Assembly (NCBI RefSeq): GCF_030542965.1
Contig: NZ_JAUAOA010000030.1
Coordinates: forward strand, 1-35,402
Source: Azotosporobacter soli
GTDB lineage: Bacteria > Bacillota > Negativicutes > SG130
DNA: 35,402 nucleotides
Direction of reading: 5' to 3'
Shown here: positions 1-8,094 of the stretch, in pieces
Layout of the letters: each line of letters starts with the position of its first letter
Numbering within the stretch: position 1 is the stretch's first letter
Notes under the pieces: model-generated
The model's input: the letters and a program-made list of their open reading frames with translations, nothing else
Told to the model about the DNA's origin: nothing
The model's database searches: none
Made by a program: the position numbers and the translations under genes

Positions 1-12
1 CAGACCGTCGAC

Positions 13-48
13 AAAATGCACTTTACGCAAAGCGTAAGGTGCATTTTT
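13..48 (-). terminator. Terminator hairpin of the transposase gene
   Basis: Arms AAAATGCACTTTACGC (13-28) and GCGTAAGGTGCATTTT (32-47) pair with about one mismatch across a 3-nt loop. A-runs and T-runs on both sides would let it work in both directions. It overlaps the last codons and the stop of the transposase gene. It is almost the same sequence as the flagellin terminator at 11342-11377. Confidence 0.8.
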
Positions 49-1480
49 CAATTTCAGTTATCCAATTTTCACTGCAAAAACGCAGTTTTTCGAAAAAACG
101 TTGAAAAACAGGCGGTAATATACCCCTGCGTTTCTTCCAGGTCGCCAGTTTTTTCAGATTCATGCATGCAAAAGTAAGCGTCACCTGCATTTTCACTTTC
201 TGCAGGCCACGCAGTTGCGTATAGCGCATTGCATGCTTTTCTTTTGCATCTGCAAAGACACGCTCAATTGTTTGCGAGCGCAATTTGTAAATATCGCGAT
301 ATATCGGCATGTGCCGATACTCATCAGCAAGTTCCAGATAGGATTCCCATACATGCCTTTGGACTTGCTTTTGATGCGCTTTGCTCTGCGTGCATTGCTC
401 TAAATGCGGACACACTTTGCATTGTTTTGCATCGCTTTTATATTCTTGATATCCTTCACGATTCGTCGTACTGTAGCCAAGCGCCTGGTTGCCAGGGCAA
501 ATCATGCATTCATAATATTCATCATATACGTATTCATATTTCTTGAAGAACCCTTCTTTTGTCATAGGACGCTTGTAGGGAACGACAGGAATTCGGCCAC
601 TGTCGATAATTTGTTTCATAATCCAGGGCGTTTTGTAGCCCGCATCGACGGCAACGGTTTCGGTTTCAGGGAAATAACTGACGACTCGTTCATACAGTTC
701 ATCAAACAATCGACTGTCATTAACATTGCCCGCTGCGACTTCGTATCCTAATATGAAGTTATGCCGGTCACAAGCCGTGTTGGTTACGTAGGCAAAGCAT
801 TTTTCATGCTCGCCTTTATGAAACAAGCCGCTTTCCGGATCCGTCGTACTTTGCGTGATGGTTTTACCTTGCGGCGGATTTTCATCGTCGTCTTTATCTT
901 TTAACCGTTTCTTGCCATGGTTTTCGCGATCGGCTTGAATTTCCGCATTCAGTTCATCTTGATATTGCTTGGCCGGAATCGGCACAAACACTTTTGCGCT
1001 TTTCTTTTTGTTGGCTCGTGCTTTGATATGGGTTCCGTCAATGAATACGGAACTTGCATCAATGAAACCGCAGTTTACTGCTTCGTACAGGATGCGCATA
1101 AAGATCCGCTCAAACACATCGCTTCCTTGAAAACGCCGGGTATAATTCTTGCCGAAGGTTGAAAAGTGCGGGACTTTTTCGGTAAGGCCGTATCCGATAA
1201 ACCAGCGGTAAGCCATATTTACTTCAATTTCTTTCATGGTTTGACGCATGCTACGAATGCCGAACAGGTATTGAATCAGTACGATCTTAAACAGACTCAC
1301 CGGATCAATTCCTGGTTTGCCTCGTTCGGAGTCGCTATATAAACCGTCGACTTCGTCGTAGATGAAGCGAAAATCGATGGCTCGTTCAATGTCTCGTAAT
1401 ATATGATCTTTCGGTACTAAATCTTCTAAGCAGAAGAATTCAATTTGGCTTTGTTGACTTCGATCTTTTTTCTCGTACAT
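23..1480 (-). CDS. IS1182-family DDE transposase
   Basis: This 485-residue protein catalyses movement of the surrounding element. The N-terminal part has the family pattern: VPKDHILRDIERAIDF, then GKPGIDPVSLFKIVLIQYLFGIRS, then AYRWFIGYGL. Candidate catalytic acidic residues lie in FIDGTHIKA, AVDAGYKT and RSQTIERVFADAK, the DDE arrangement of an RNase H-fold transposase. A CxxC-type cluster (CMICPGN, CKVCPHLEQC) is also typical of the family. The reading frame is intact. GGGAGTGATTTT precedes the ATG at a normal distance. The stop codon (23-25) lies inside the terminator hairpin of the element. The gene is probably functional, but activity cannot be judged from sequence. Confidence 0.93.
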   Translation of the reverse strand: MYEKKDRSQQSQIEFFCLEDLVPKDHILRDIERAIDFRFIYDEVDGLYSDSERGKPGIDPVSLFKIVLIQYLFGIRSMRQTMKEIEVNMAYRWFIGYGLTEKVPHFSTFGKNYTRRFQGSDVFERIFMRILYEAVNCGFIDASSVFIDGTHIKARANKKKSAKVFVPIPAKQYQDELNAEIQADRENHGKKRLKDKDDDENPPQGKTITQSTTDPESGLFHKGEHEKCFAYVTNTACDRHNFILGYEVAAGNVNDSRLFDELYERVVSYFPETETVAVDAGYKTPWIMKQIIDSGRIPVVPYKRPMTKEGFFKKYEYVYDEYYECMICPGNQALGYSTTNREGYQEYKSDAKQCKVCPHLEQCTQSKAHQKQVQRHVWESYLELADEYRHMPIYRDIYKLRSQTIERVFADAKEKHAMRYTQLRGLQKVKMQVTLTFACMNLKKLATWKKRRGILPPVFQRFFEKLRFCSENWITEIEKCTLRFA

Positions 1481-1485
1481 AAAAT

Positions 1486-1525
1486 CACTCCCGCTAATGA
1501 TTTTATCATATCATTAGCGGGAGTG
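1486..1525 (-). promoter_or_regulatory. Inverted repeat that can hide the transposase ribosome site
   Basis: CACTCCCGCTAATGA (1486-1500) is perfectly complementary to TCATTAGCGGGAGTG (1511-1525) across a 10-nt loop. In the transposase transcript, the arm next to the gene contains the GGGAGTG ribosome site. A transcript entering from outside the element would carry both arms and fold. One starting near the loop would carry only the arm with the ribosome site. This resembles the protection described for IS10 and IS200. The role is inferred; the repeat itself is seen directly. Confidence 0.6.
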
Positions 1526-1544
1526 GAGTTTTGTCTACAGTCTG

Positions 1545-1585
1545 AAAACAGGGATTGTCTTTTTATATAAGACAATCCCTGTTTT
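1545..1585 (-). terminator. Terminator after the chemoreceptor/STAS operon
   Basis: AAAACAGGGATTGTCT (1545-1560) pairs perfectly with its complement at 1570-1585. The hairpin lies 15 bp beyond the STAS gene stop and ends in a T-run on the minus strand. It starts at the very next base after the IS right end. Confidence 0.85.
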
Positions 1586-1599
1586 ACTTTTAACCAATT

Positions 1600-1878
1600 T
1601 TATAAGGGAACGCCAAACGAGCTACGAAGGCGCACCTTATCCAAAATCACAGCCATCGGCTGCGACATTCCCTGTAGTACCAATTCCCCGCCCTGCTTTT
1701 GCAAGCGCCGCTGCGTCATGACCAGCACGCCGAGTCCGACGGCGTCGACCGCATCGACTCGGCTGCCGTCGGCGATAATTTTTTTCACGCCCGGCGCGAC
1801 CAATTGCAAAAACGCATTGCGCGCCTGCGTCGCGTTTCTGCCGCTAAAATCAGGCGGCAACATAATATGCTCATTCAT
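1600..1878 (-). CDS. STAS-domain protein, anti-sigma-antagonist-like
   Basis: The 92-residue product is a single STAS domain, the small fold used by anti-anti-sigma factors such as SpoIIAA and by some chemotaxis and lipid-transport proteins. The core motif reads VDAVDAVGLGVLVMTQRRL. In classical antagonists this place reads D-S-S-G, and the first serine is phosphorylated by a kinase. Here that serine is alanine, so classical phosphorylation control seems impossible. The start at 1878 is preferred over upstream ATGs (1884 and 1923) because GAGGGGG then sits about 8 nt away. The gene follows the chemoreceptor gene by 16 bp, so the two are probably cotranscribed and the protein may act with the receptor. 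A toluene-tolerance Ttg2D/MlaB-type role is less likely, as no ABC genes are near. Confidence 0.75.
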   Translation of the reverse strand: MNEHIMLPPDFSGRNATQARNAFLQLVAPGVKKIIADGSRVDAVDAVGLGVLVMTQRRLQKQGGELVLQGMSQPMAVILDKVRLRSSFGVPL

Positions 1879-1894
1879 TTTCATTTCCCCCTCT

Positions 1895-3766
1895 TCAAGC
1901 CACAGCTTGATTATTTTTCTCACGTAGCGTCGCCTCTATCGTATTACGAACCGTCTCCGGTGCGTCTGGCAGATGAAACCCTGCCACGGCCTGGCCAAGC
2001 TGTTCCGCCAATTCGCGATTTTCTTCCGTGCCAGCTGCCAAGACCGCAACGCTGCTCCGGTTCGTCTGCAATAACTCCGCCAAATCATCCGCGCGGTTTA
2101 CGCTGTTGTCGATCACATTGGCCAGCGAATCAATCAATTCAACGATTGCATCCGATTGCGCCACCTCTTCCGTCGTCACACTGACGATGTCTTCAATATC
2201 TTCGACCGTATTCGCCACCGCCTGTAAAATATTCGACAACGCATCGCCAGCCTGCGTAACAATCGTCGTTCCTTGTACCACCTCGCCGCCGTATTCACGC
2301 ATCATATCGGCAACCGCCTTGCTGCTGTCCGTCATTTGCCTGATCAAGGCCGCAACCTGAGCCGCGCTGCCGCTCGACAGTTCCGCCAGCTTGCCAATTT
2401 CAAGCGCGACCACGTTAAAACCACGTCCCGCTTCACCAGATCTGGCCGCTTCAATCGCCGCATTCAAACTGAGTAATTTTGTCTGCGATGAAATCGCCGT
2501 CATCGTTCGATTAATATCACTGATCCGTTTCGAGCACTCTTGTAAATTATCGACGAGTGTACGAGCGCCGTCGGTATGGCGATGCAGCTGTTCCATCCGG
2601 TTTACCGCCAGCGAAACGCGGTTTTGTCCCTCCATCGCCACTTCCCTTGTTTCCTTCGCGCGCTTGCCCGCATCTTGCGCCCGTTCCTTGGCCACGCTGA
2701 CCAGTGCCGACAATTCCAAGAGCGAACGCGCCACTTCGACCAACGTCTCCCGTCCCAACGCCGCATCGCCGCGTAACGCCTGCCCCGTTTCCGCGATGTT
2801 TGCCGATACCGTAGAGAGTTCCCCCACCGTTCCCTCAACCAGCTTGGCCGAATCCTGCACTTGACAGGCCGACTCAGCCAAATGTTGCACCAGGCCGCGC
2901 AAATTTTCCGTCATCACATTCACACCGTTAAGCAGTCGTCCCAATTCATCCTGCGTAGCAACGATCGCCAGCGAACCGCTCAGATCACCTTTTGCAACCC
3001 GTTCTACCGCTGTGGCCGTGCTACTAATCTGTTTCAGCAAACTGCGCAACAGCTTGACCGCCAAAACAGAACCTACTAGAATGCCCGCAGTCAAAAGCGC
3101 CAAAAACAGTTTCGCCCAATGGGCATGGCTGGCCTGCGCCGCTTCATATTCCGCCTTGGCCAATACTAATTCCAAATCGATCAGTTCCGACATTTGTACG
3201 GCAACCGGCTCAATGCTCGAATACAGTACTTCAATCATAAATCGGCCCAGTTGTTCCTTGTCTTCCTTCAGCAAAATCGTTTGCAGATTTTGGATTTCCA
3301 TACTGGCGATATTCATCTGCAGTTCGGCTCGAATCGCCGCTTGTTCTTCTTCGCCTGTACGCGGTTGTGCACGGTACGCTTGCCAGGCCGTCTGCAATTG
3401 ATTTTGCGCTTCCGTTACCCGCTGCCTGGCAACCGGCCAGCTTAAATTGCCGTTGCGCAGCTTATGACTGCTATCTACAATATTCACCGTATACAAATCC
3501 GATACCACTTTCAGTTGTCGCAGCGCAACAAGACGTTGGTTGTACATATCCACCAAGCGATCATTGGCTGTCTGCATCGCAACCAATCCAGCCAAACTGC
3601 CCGCCACCGCCAAAAAGGCCCACACGCCCAGCATCAGAATCAATTTTTCGCGCAGTCCCACTTTTCGCACAGTACCTCCGCTCCCCAAACGCTGTTTTAG
3701 CGTGAGCACTCGGTCGTGCCAGTCTTGCACCAATTCAACGAAACCGCGGACCATTTTTTCCTTCAT
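1895..3766 (-). CDS. Methyl-accepting chemotaxis protein
   Basis: This 623-residue membrane receptor should relay an outside signal to CheA/CheW. Membrane helix 1 is at about residues 41-64 and helix 2 at about 218-240. The periplasmic or extracellular part between them, about 155 residues and mostly helical, resembles a four-helix-bundle sensor (4HB_MCP type). A HAMP segment follows (about 240-295). The cytoplasmic coiled coil has the conserved tip [21 protein letters not shown], where most receptors read VVADE. No ligand can be assigned. The start at 3766 has AGGTGG upstream; the ATG at 3754 is also possible. A sequence ACCGATAA at 3835-3842 on this strand resembles a flagellar sigma -10 box, but no good -35 lies at the right distance. 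Confidence 0.93.
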   Translation of the reverse strand: MKEKMVRGFVELVQDWHDRVLTLKQRLGSGGTVRKVGLREKLILMLGVWAFLAVAGSLAGLVAMQTANDRLVDMYNQRLVALRQLKVVSDLYTVNIVDSSHKLRNGNLSWPVARQRVTEAQNQLQTAWQAYRAQPRTGEEEQAAIRAELQMNIASMEIQNLQTILLKEDKEQLGRFMIEVLYSSIEPVAVQMSELIDLELVLAKAEYEAAQASHAHWAKLFLALLTAGILVGSVLAVKLLRSLLKQISSTATAVERVAKGDLSGSLAIVATQDELGRLLNGVNVMTENLRGLVQHLAESACQVQDSAKLVEGTVGELSTVSANIAETGQALRGDAALGRETLVEVARSLLELSALVSVAKERAQDAGKRAKETREVAMEGQNRVSLAVNRMEQLHRHTDGARTLVDNLQECSKRISDINRTMTAISSQTKLLSLNAAIEAARSGEAGRGFNVVALEIGKLAELSSGSAAQVAALIRQMTDSSKAVADMMREYGGEVVQGTTIVTQAGDALSNILQAVANTVEDIEDIVSVTTEEVAQSDAIVELIDSLANVIDNSVNRADDLAELLQTNRSSVAVLAAGTEENRELAEQLGQAVAGFHLPDAPETVRNTIEATLREKNNQAVA

Positions 3767-3955
3767 ACTACCACCTATCATCTTGCAGCGTTGTGTCATC
3801 GCCTTCACTATACCATCCGCCAACATCGATTTGATTATCGGTTTGTTATCGTTTCGTAAACTTAGCAGTGGACGGTTATGGCTTATAATCCTTGCAAAAT
3901 ATTCCCTCTCTTCCTACTGAATTTCTTCTCATTCCTGTTTTTCATCGGATAAACG

Positions 3956-4001
3956 AAAACAGCCGGTAAAATGAAGTCCATTCATTCTTCCCGCCTGTTT
4001 T
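3956..4001 (-). terminator. Hairpin after the secreted-protein gene
   Basis: AAAACAGCCGG-type and AAAACAGGCGG-type arms pair with one mismatch, and AATGAA/TTCATT pair inside. It lies 25 bp downstream of the minus-strand gene at 4027. The T-tail is weak, so this is a probable rather than certain terminator. Confidence 0.55.
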
Positions 4002-4026
4002 GATTTACTTGATCATACCCCTGGCC

Positions 4027-4539
4027 TCAGCGAATGCTGTCCACTATTTTTCGGATAATCGGCCGCCAGTACGGCGTATCGCTGTCCGCACAGGCAAAGG
4101 CCATCATCTTGATGCCGCTTGGGCTTTTCACATAGACCAGATCGAGATTCATCACCCAGCCTTCCACCGTCATCTTGACAGCCCCGGTAGCGCCCGGCCA
4201 GCCATTGACGGTAATCGCCTTCGCTTCCTCGCTCTCGATAATATTGCTGCCCTTCGCCTTTTCATCAATCACCTGATTCAGGACAAACACCGGATCCAGC
4301 GCGCCGCTCTCAGGCAGATTCGCCGCCGCCAAAATCCGCAGCCCCCGCCAAACCGCGCCATCCTTGACCAGCAATTTATAATCCTTGCCGCCGCTCGGAT
4401 TGCCGCCTTCTTTCACCTGCACGGCATCGCCCAAATCCACCGTGCCAATTCCGGAAAAATCAACCGGCGCAGCTGCAACCGGCCGGCAAAACAATAGCAT
4501 GATCACCATCCCCAACAGTGCATAGCCTTTCTTTTGCAT
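4027..4539 (-). CDS. Small secreted protein of unknown function
   Basis: I do not recognise this 170-residue protein. The first 24 residues (MQKKGYALLGMVIMLLFCRPVAAA) form a clear Sec signal peptide with an AxA cleavage site. The mature part, about 146 residues, has mixed alpha/beta character (TVDLGDAVQVKEG, KDYKLLVKDG, AVKMTVEGWVMNLDLVYVKS, MMAFACADSD). A W-R-P-I-I-R-K-I-V-D-S-I-R helix at the end recalls small secreted sensor or stress proteins. The start at 4539 is chosen because GAAGGTGGG lies 7 nt upstream and it begins the signal peptide; the frame is open 30 codons further. It appears to be a single-gene unit, divergent from metNIQ. Confidence 0.65.
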   Translation of the reverse strand: MQKKGYALLGMVIMLLFCRPVAAAPVDFSGIGTVDLGDAVQVKEGGNPSGGKDYKLLVKDGAVWRGLRILAAANLPESGALDPVFVLNQVIDEKAKGSNIIESEEAKAITVNGWPGATGAVKMTVEGWVMNLDLVYVKSPSGIKMMAFACADSDTPYWRPIIRKIVDSIR

Positions 4540-4669
4540 ATGATTCCCACCTTCAACTGCTTTGCCTATTTTCACTTTCATATTAATGACTTTCACCATT
4601 TTTTGTAAAAACCCTTCTCCTGCCTCCATCTTCTACAAACGAAATAACGATGTCACAAAGCCATACACA

Positions 4670-4697
4670 TTGACAAAATAGTATTCTACTATAGAAT
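4670..4697 (+). promoter_or_regulatory. Promoter of metNIQ with overlapping operator-like palindromes
   Basis: TTGACA (4670-4675) and TAGAAT (4692-4697) are separated by 16 bp. Two perfect inverted repeats overlap the spacer and -10: ATAGTA-TTC-TACTAT (4678-4692) and ATTCTA-CTA-TAGAAT (4683-4697). A repressor bound here would block RNA polymerase. Which regulator binds is not known; it does not look like a SAM riboswitch arrangement. Confidence 0.6.
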
Positions 4698-4741
4698 TAT
4701 TGTATATAAAGTATTATTTTGTCATAATGTGGATTCCAGTA

Positions 4742-4770
4742 AGCCGCTATTCTTCGGCGGTATTTTTTTC
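4742..4770 (+). promoter_or_regulatory. Weak hairpin and T-run in the metN leader
   Basis: GCCGC (4743-4747) can pair with GCGGT (4757-4761), followed by seven Ts. A 5-bp stem with a 9-nt loop is short for a terminator. It might be an attenuator, but I see no riboswitch, T-box or leader peptide in front of it. Confidence 0.25.
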
Positions 4771-4811
4771 GACCATGGATAATACTGCAACAGGTAGAGG
4801 AGCGATAGCTT

Positions 4812-5789
4812 TTGATTGAAGTTGACAATCTGCAAAAATCGTATAGTGATACTCCGGTTTTAAAAAACATCAATCTGCGCATCGAAGCCGGTGAAATTTA
4901 TGGCCTTGTCGGTCGCAGCGGCGCCGGAAAATCGACGCTGCTGCGCTGCATTAACGGTTTGGAGCAATACGACGGCGGCGCGCTACGCGTCGAAGGTTTT
5001 GATATTCGCAGCCATAGCGAGAAAGAGATTCGCAATTTCCGCAAAAACATCGGCATGATCTTTCAACACTTTTCCTTGATGGAACGCAGAACGGTTTATC
5101 AGAATGTCGCCTTGCCGCTCGAATGCTGGGGCTATCCGTCTGCGGAAATCGACCGGCGCGTTAAAGAATTGCTCCGCTTAGTCGATCTGGAAGACAAGAT
5201 GTCCGAAAAACCGCGCGCATTGAGCGGCGGACAAAAACAACGCGTCGCGATTGCCCGCGCCTTGTCGCTTAACCCCAAAATTCTGCTCTGTGACGAAGCG
5301 ACGTCGGCCCTCGATCCGAAAACGACCTCCTCGATCCTTCAATTGCTGCGAAGAATCAATGAAACGTTCGGCATCGCCATCGTCGTCGTCACGCATCAGA
5401 TGTCCGTCGTACGCCAACTCTGCCATAAAGTTTCGATTTTGGAAGATGGCGAAATCACTGCGAGCGGCAGCGTCAGCCAGATTTTTCTTAACCAACCGCA
5501 ATCCTTGAAGAATTTGCTCGGCGACGAAGAAACGGAACTTTCTTTGACAAACGGCGCGCAAATAAAAATCAGCTATCAGGAAAATGACGCCAACAGCACC
5601 TGGCTCTCCGATATGGCGCGTACGCTTGACATCCACTTCGCCATTTCCCGCGCTTCACTGGAACCATACCGCGACGCCGTGCTCGGAACCATCGTCATCC
5701 GCCTTGACGAAACCCAGGTCTCCGCAGTGACGGCTTACCTGAGCAAGCTTGATGTAACCTGGGAGGTGATCCGTTCGGATGGAAAATGA
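4812..5789 (+). CDS. metN: Methionine ABC transporter ATP-binding protein
   Basis: MetN hydrolyses ATP to drive methionine uptake through MetI. The 325 residues match the family length. Walker A is GRSGAGKST (about 33-41), the ABC signature LSGGQKQRVAIARAL (about 138-152), Walker B ILLCDEATSALDP, and the switch histidine lies in VVTHQM. The last about 85 residues form the NIL (C2) domain that binds methionine and causes trans-inhibition in this family. The start codon is TTG at 4812, chosen because GAGGAG lies 9 nt upstream and the frame begins with the typical MIEV-NL. It overlaps metI by 11 bp, showing translational coupling. Confidence 0.93.
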   Translation: MIEVDNLQKSYSDTPVLKNINLRIEAGEIYGLVGRSGAGKSTLLRCINGLEQYDGGALRVEGFDIRSHSEKEIRNFRKNIGMIFQHFSLMERRTVYQNVALPLECWGYPSAEIDRRVKELLRLVDLEDKMSEKPRALSGGQKQRVAIARALSLNPKILLCDEATSALDPKTTSSILQLLRRINETFGIAIVVVTHQMSVVRQLCHKVSILEDGEITASGSVSQIFLNQPQSLKNLLGDEETELSLTNGAQIKISYQENDANSTWLSDMARTLDIHFAISRASLEPYRDAVLGTIVIRLDETQVSAVTAYLSKLDVTWEVIRSDGK

Positions 5790-6438
5790 ACTTTCGCGTC
5801 TCCTACTTCAAATCGTAGTCCCTGAACTGTCCCGCACGCTCTTTATGGTCAGCGTGTCTACGCTTTTGGCCACCCTGATCGGCACGCTGCTGGCGATTAT
5901 TCTGATTGTCACCTATAAAAACGGTCTTCAACCCAATCCTTACATTTATCAGTTTCTTGATACGATTATCAACATTGTCCGCTCGTTTCCCTTTATCATT
6001 TTGATTGTAGCGATCATCCCGTTCACCCGAGCCATCATCGGCACCTCGATCGGCGAAAAAGCCGCTTTAGTGCCCCTGACGCTCGCCGGTGCGCCTTTTA
6101 TCGCACGAATTATCGAGAGCAGTCTGCGCGAAGTCGATAAAGACTTGATTGAAGCGGCAAAATCCTTCGGCGCCAGCAAAAGGCAAATCATTTTTAAGAT
6201 CATGCTTCCCGAAGCGTTGCCGTCGATCATTTCCGGCATTACGCTGGCCGTCATTGCAATTCTAGGCTGCACTGCGATGGCCGGCGCTGTCGGTGCGGGC
6301 GGGCTCGGCGCTGTGGCAATCACTTACGGTTATGCCAATTTTGATAATACCGTTATGTATGGGACCGTGTTTGTCCTGATTATCCTCGTTCAGCTCTTGC
6401 AGGCAGCAGGAAACTTTTTCTACAAGATATTAAAATAA
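5779..6438 (+). CDS. metI: Methionine ABC transporter permease
   Basis: MetI is the membrane channel of the methionine importer. The 219-residue protein has about five hydrophobic segments, starting with TLFMVSVSTLLATLIGTLLAIIL. The EAA loop that touches MetN reads IEAAKSFGASKRQIIFKIMLPEALPSI (about residues 124-150). Length and order fit the family. The start overlaps the end of metN, and metQ follows after 26 bp. No oddities seen. Confidence 0.93.
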   Translation: MENELSRLLLQIVVPELSRTLFMVSVSTLLATLIGTLLAIILIVTYKNGLQPNPYIYQFLDTIINIVRSFPFIILIVAIIPFTRAIIGTSIGEKAALVPLTLAGAPFIARIIESSLREVDKDLIEAAKSFGASKRQIIFKIMLPEALPSIISGITLAVIAILGCTAMAGAVGAGGLGAVAITYGYANFDNTVMYGTVFVLIILVQLLQAAGNFFYKILK

Positions 6439-6464
6439 GCAATATGAAATGGAGTGTTCTACTG

Positions 6465-7298
6465 ATGAAACTGTTAAAACAATCGACCCTATTCCTTCTG
6501 ACTTTCCTTCTCTTCGCCCTGCTGATCGGCGGTTGCAGCAATCAGGCGAAAGAAACATCCCCCGCCTCCGGACAGGAAAAGAAAAGCATTACCGTGGGAA
6601 CCTCGCCGATATTTAAAGATATTCTTGCAGCGACCAAAGAAGAATTCGACAAAGATGGTTACACGCTGAACGTCAAGATATTTGACGATCTGGTCACGCC
6701 AAATATTGCGCTGCAAGAAGGCAGCGTCGACGTCAATTATTATCAGCACGAACCCTACCTGAACCAATTTAACCAGAACAAAGGTACTACGCTCGTTAAA
6801 TACGGCAACGGCACGTTAAAATATTTCATGGGAATTTTCTCGAAAGAAGTCAGCAAGCTGGCCGATTTGAAAGACGGCGCAACTGTCGCCATTCCGAACG
6901 ATCCCAGCAATCGAGTCCGTGCGCTCAAGGTTTTGCAAAGCAACTCACTGATCAAACTGAAAGACGATGTTGCTTCGCCGACAAAATTGGATATCACGGA
7001 AAATAAAAAAAATCTGCAAATTGTCGAAATGGATATCATGAAACTGGTCAGTTCCTTAGATGACGTGGATGCAGCGACCATCAACTCGATCATCGCCGTG
7101 CAAGGCGGCGTCGACCCTAAAACGGCGCTGGCTCTTGAAGACAACGGCGAAAGCGACAAATTCGCCATCATTGTTGCCGTAAAAAAAGGCGCCAACAATG
7201 AAAAATCCGCCGAGCGCCTGACCAAAGCGTTGCAGTCGGATCGAGTCAAAAATCTCTTAGAAGAAAAATATAAAGGCGCGATTGTTCCGCTGTTCTAA
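6465..7298 (+). CDS. metQ: Methionine-binding lipoprotein (NlpA family)
   Basis: MetQ captures methionine outside the membrane and passes it to MetNI. The 277-residue precursor begins with a lipoprotein signal, and the lipobox LIGGC places the lipid-bearing cysteine at about residue 23. The mature part carries the family pattern: ITVGTSPIFKDIL near the start, NYYQHEPYLNQFN, AIPNDPSNRVRALKVLQ, and a final IVPLF. The ATG at 6465 is preferred to 6444 because GGAG then lies about 10 nt upstream and the signal peptide is of normal length. Methionine is the expected ligand from operon context; closely related proteins can bind other small amino acids. Confidence 0.92.
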   Translation: MKLLKQSTLFLLTFLLFALLIGGCSNQAKETSPASGQEKKSITVGTSPIFKDILAATKEEFDKDGYTLNVKIFDDLVTPNIALQEGSVDVNYYQHEPYLNQFNQNKGTTLVKYGNGTLKYFMGIFSKEVSKLADLKDGATVAIPNDPSNRVRALKVLQSNSLIKLKDDVASPTKLDITENKKNLQIVEMDIMKLVSSLDDVDAATINSIIAVQGGVDPKTALALEDNGESDKFAIIVAVKKGANNEKSAERLTKALQSDRVKNLLEEKYKGAIVPLF

Positions 7299-7314
7299 AA
7301 ATAATTCACAACGC

Positions 7315-7357
7315 AAAAAGAGGACTGCCAGATTCATTTTGGTATTCCTCTTTTTTT
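7315..7357 (+). terminator. Terminator of metNIQ
   Basis: AAAAAGAGGA pairs with TCCTCTTTTT, with CCA/TGG inside, and a run of seven Ts ends it. It lies 17 bp after the metQ stop. Confidence 0.85.
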
Positions 7358-7507
7358 CTTCTTTTTCTACAATATATGCTTTCCGTTTCATCATGTGTTT
7401 TTTCCTTTCATAAATACTAAACACTATTTTAATAATCGCTTTGTATAATGCTAAATAAGCATTAATATCTTACCATTCTACTCATTACTATAGGGAGCGT
7501 GATATCT

Positions 7508-7783
7508 ATGAAAACCAACCTGATTGATTTCTCTCAATTTCATTCTGCTCAAAAATTGTCTATTGATACCGATGCTGCTAAACACTACTTTTTGAATGAA
7601 GTTCTTCCATATGCCAGCAAGACGAGCCTTGAGCGGCTCATTATTGCAAATCAATCCAACGACTCCACAATCGTGCATCAAGAAATGATGCGGATTTTTA
7701 TCGAATCGCAATTAACACGTCCAGAAACGACGGCTCCAAACAGCTTAGAAGCATTCTTCACAGCTTCACCTTCGTCTATATAA
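7508..7783 (+). CDS. Small protein of unknown function upstream of csrA
   Basis: I do not recognise this 91-residue protein. It has no signal peptide or membrane segment. The middle is helical and acidic/polar (DAAKHYFLNEVLPYASKTSLERLIIANQ). The C-terminus (PETTAPNSLEAFFTASPSSI) looks disordered. The ATG at 7508 has AGGGAG about 10 nt upstream; the GTG at 7499 is too close to that site. It lies about 90 bp before csrA, in the same direction, and is probably in the same transcription unit. It is not FliW, the usual CsrA partner, which is larger and beta-rich. A TATAAT at 7444-7449 may be part of its promoter, without a clear -35. Confidence 0.6.
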   Translation: MKTNLIDFSQFHSAQKLSIDTDAAKHYFLNEVLPYASKTSLERLIIANQSNDSTIVHQEMMRIFIESQLTRPETTAPNSLEAFFTASPSSI

Positions 7784-7872
7784 GCAAGCTCTTTTCTTTC
7801 ATATTTAATTAAAACTAAATACAATCATGAGATGATAGGATGAGTAAAATTAGTTTCATAGGAGGAAGCGCC

Positions 7873-8052
7873 ATGCTGGTATTAGGTAGAAAAGCGGGTG
7901 AATATGTAATGATCGGAAAAGACATCATGGTCAAAGTTGTTAAAAGCACTGAAGGTGATTTGCGGTTGGCAATTGACGCCCCTCGCTCTTTTCACATTCT
8001 TCGTGGAGAATTGTATGAAGATCACGAATCATGTCTTCTTGAAAACCAATAG
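7873..8052 (+). CDS. csrA: Carbon storage regulator, RNA-binding translational repressor
   Basis: CsrA is a small dimer that binds GGA motifs in mRNA leaders, typically hiding ribosome sites. In Gram-positive bacteria it represses flagellin translation. This 59-residue protein starts MLVLGRKAGEYVMIGKDI, and continues to APRSFHILRGELYED. Residues needed for RNA binding in known CsrA proteins are present: Leu4, Arg6 and Arg44. The true start is 7873, with AGGAGG 7 nt upstream; the frame is open 11 codons further. No fliW is seen next to it. The flagellin leader downstream contains five GGA motifs. Confidence 0.93.
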   Translation: MLVLGRKAGEYVMIGKDIMVKVVKSTEGDLRLAIDAPRSFHILRGELYEDHESCLLENQ

Positions 8053-8094
8053 TCTACGATCTTCTCTTTCCTCATAGACAAGGAGGTTTTTTGC

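Larger units (their letters stand above)
1..1544 (-). mobile_element. IS1182-family insertion sequence, apparently complete
   Basis: The outer ends form imperfect terminal inverted repeats: the left end starts CAGACCGTCGACAAAA and the reverse complement of the right end (finishing at 1544) starts CAGACTGTAGACAAAA, 14 of 16 identical. One transposase gene fills the element. A terminator hairpin sits at the left end and a 15-bp inverted repeat lies before the transposase start. Target duplications cannot be checked because the left flank is outside the window. A host terminator hairpin begins at 1545, directly against the right end. A degraded relative lies at 21057-21242. Confidence 0.9.

Noticed and set aside
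4698-4811. SAM riboswitch or T-box before metNIQ
   Set aside because: The leader is only about 110 nt, and neither the S-box core nor a T-box sequence is present; only a weak hairpin is seen.
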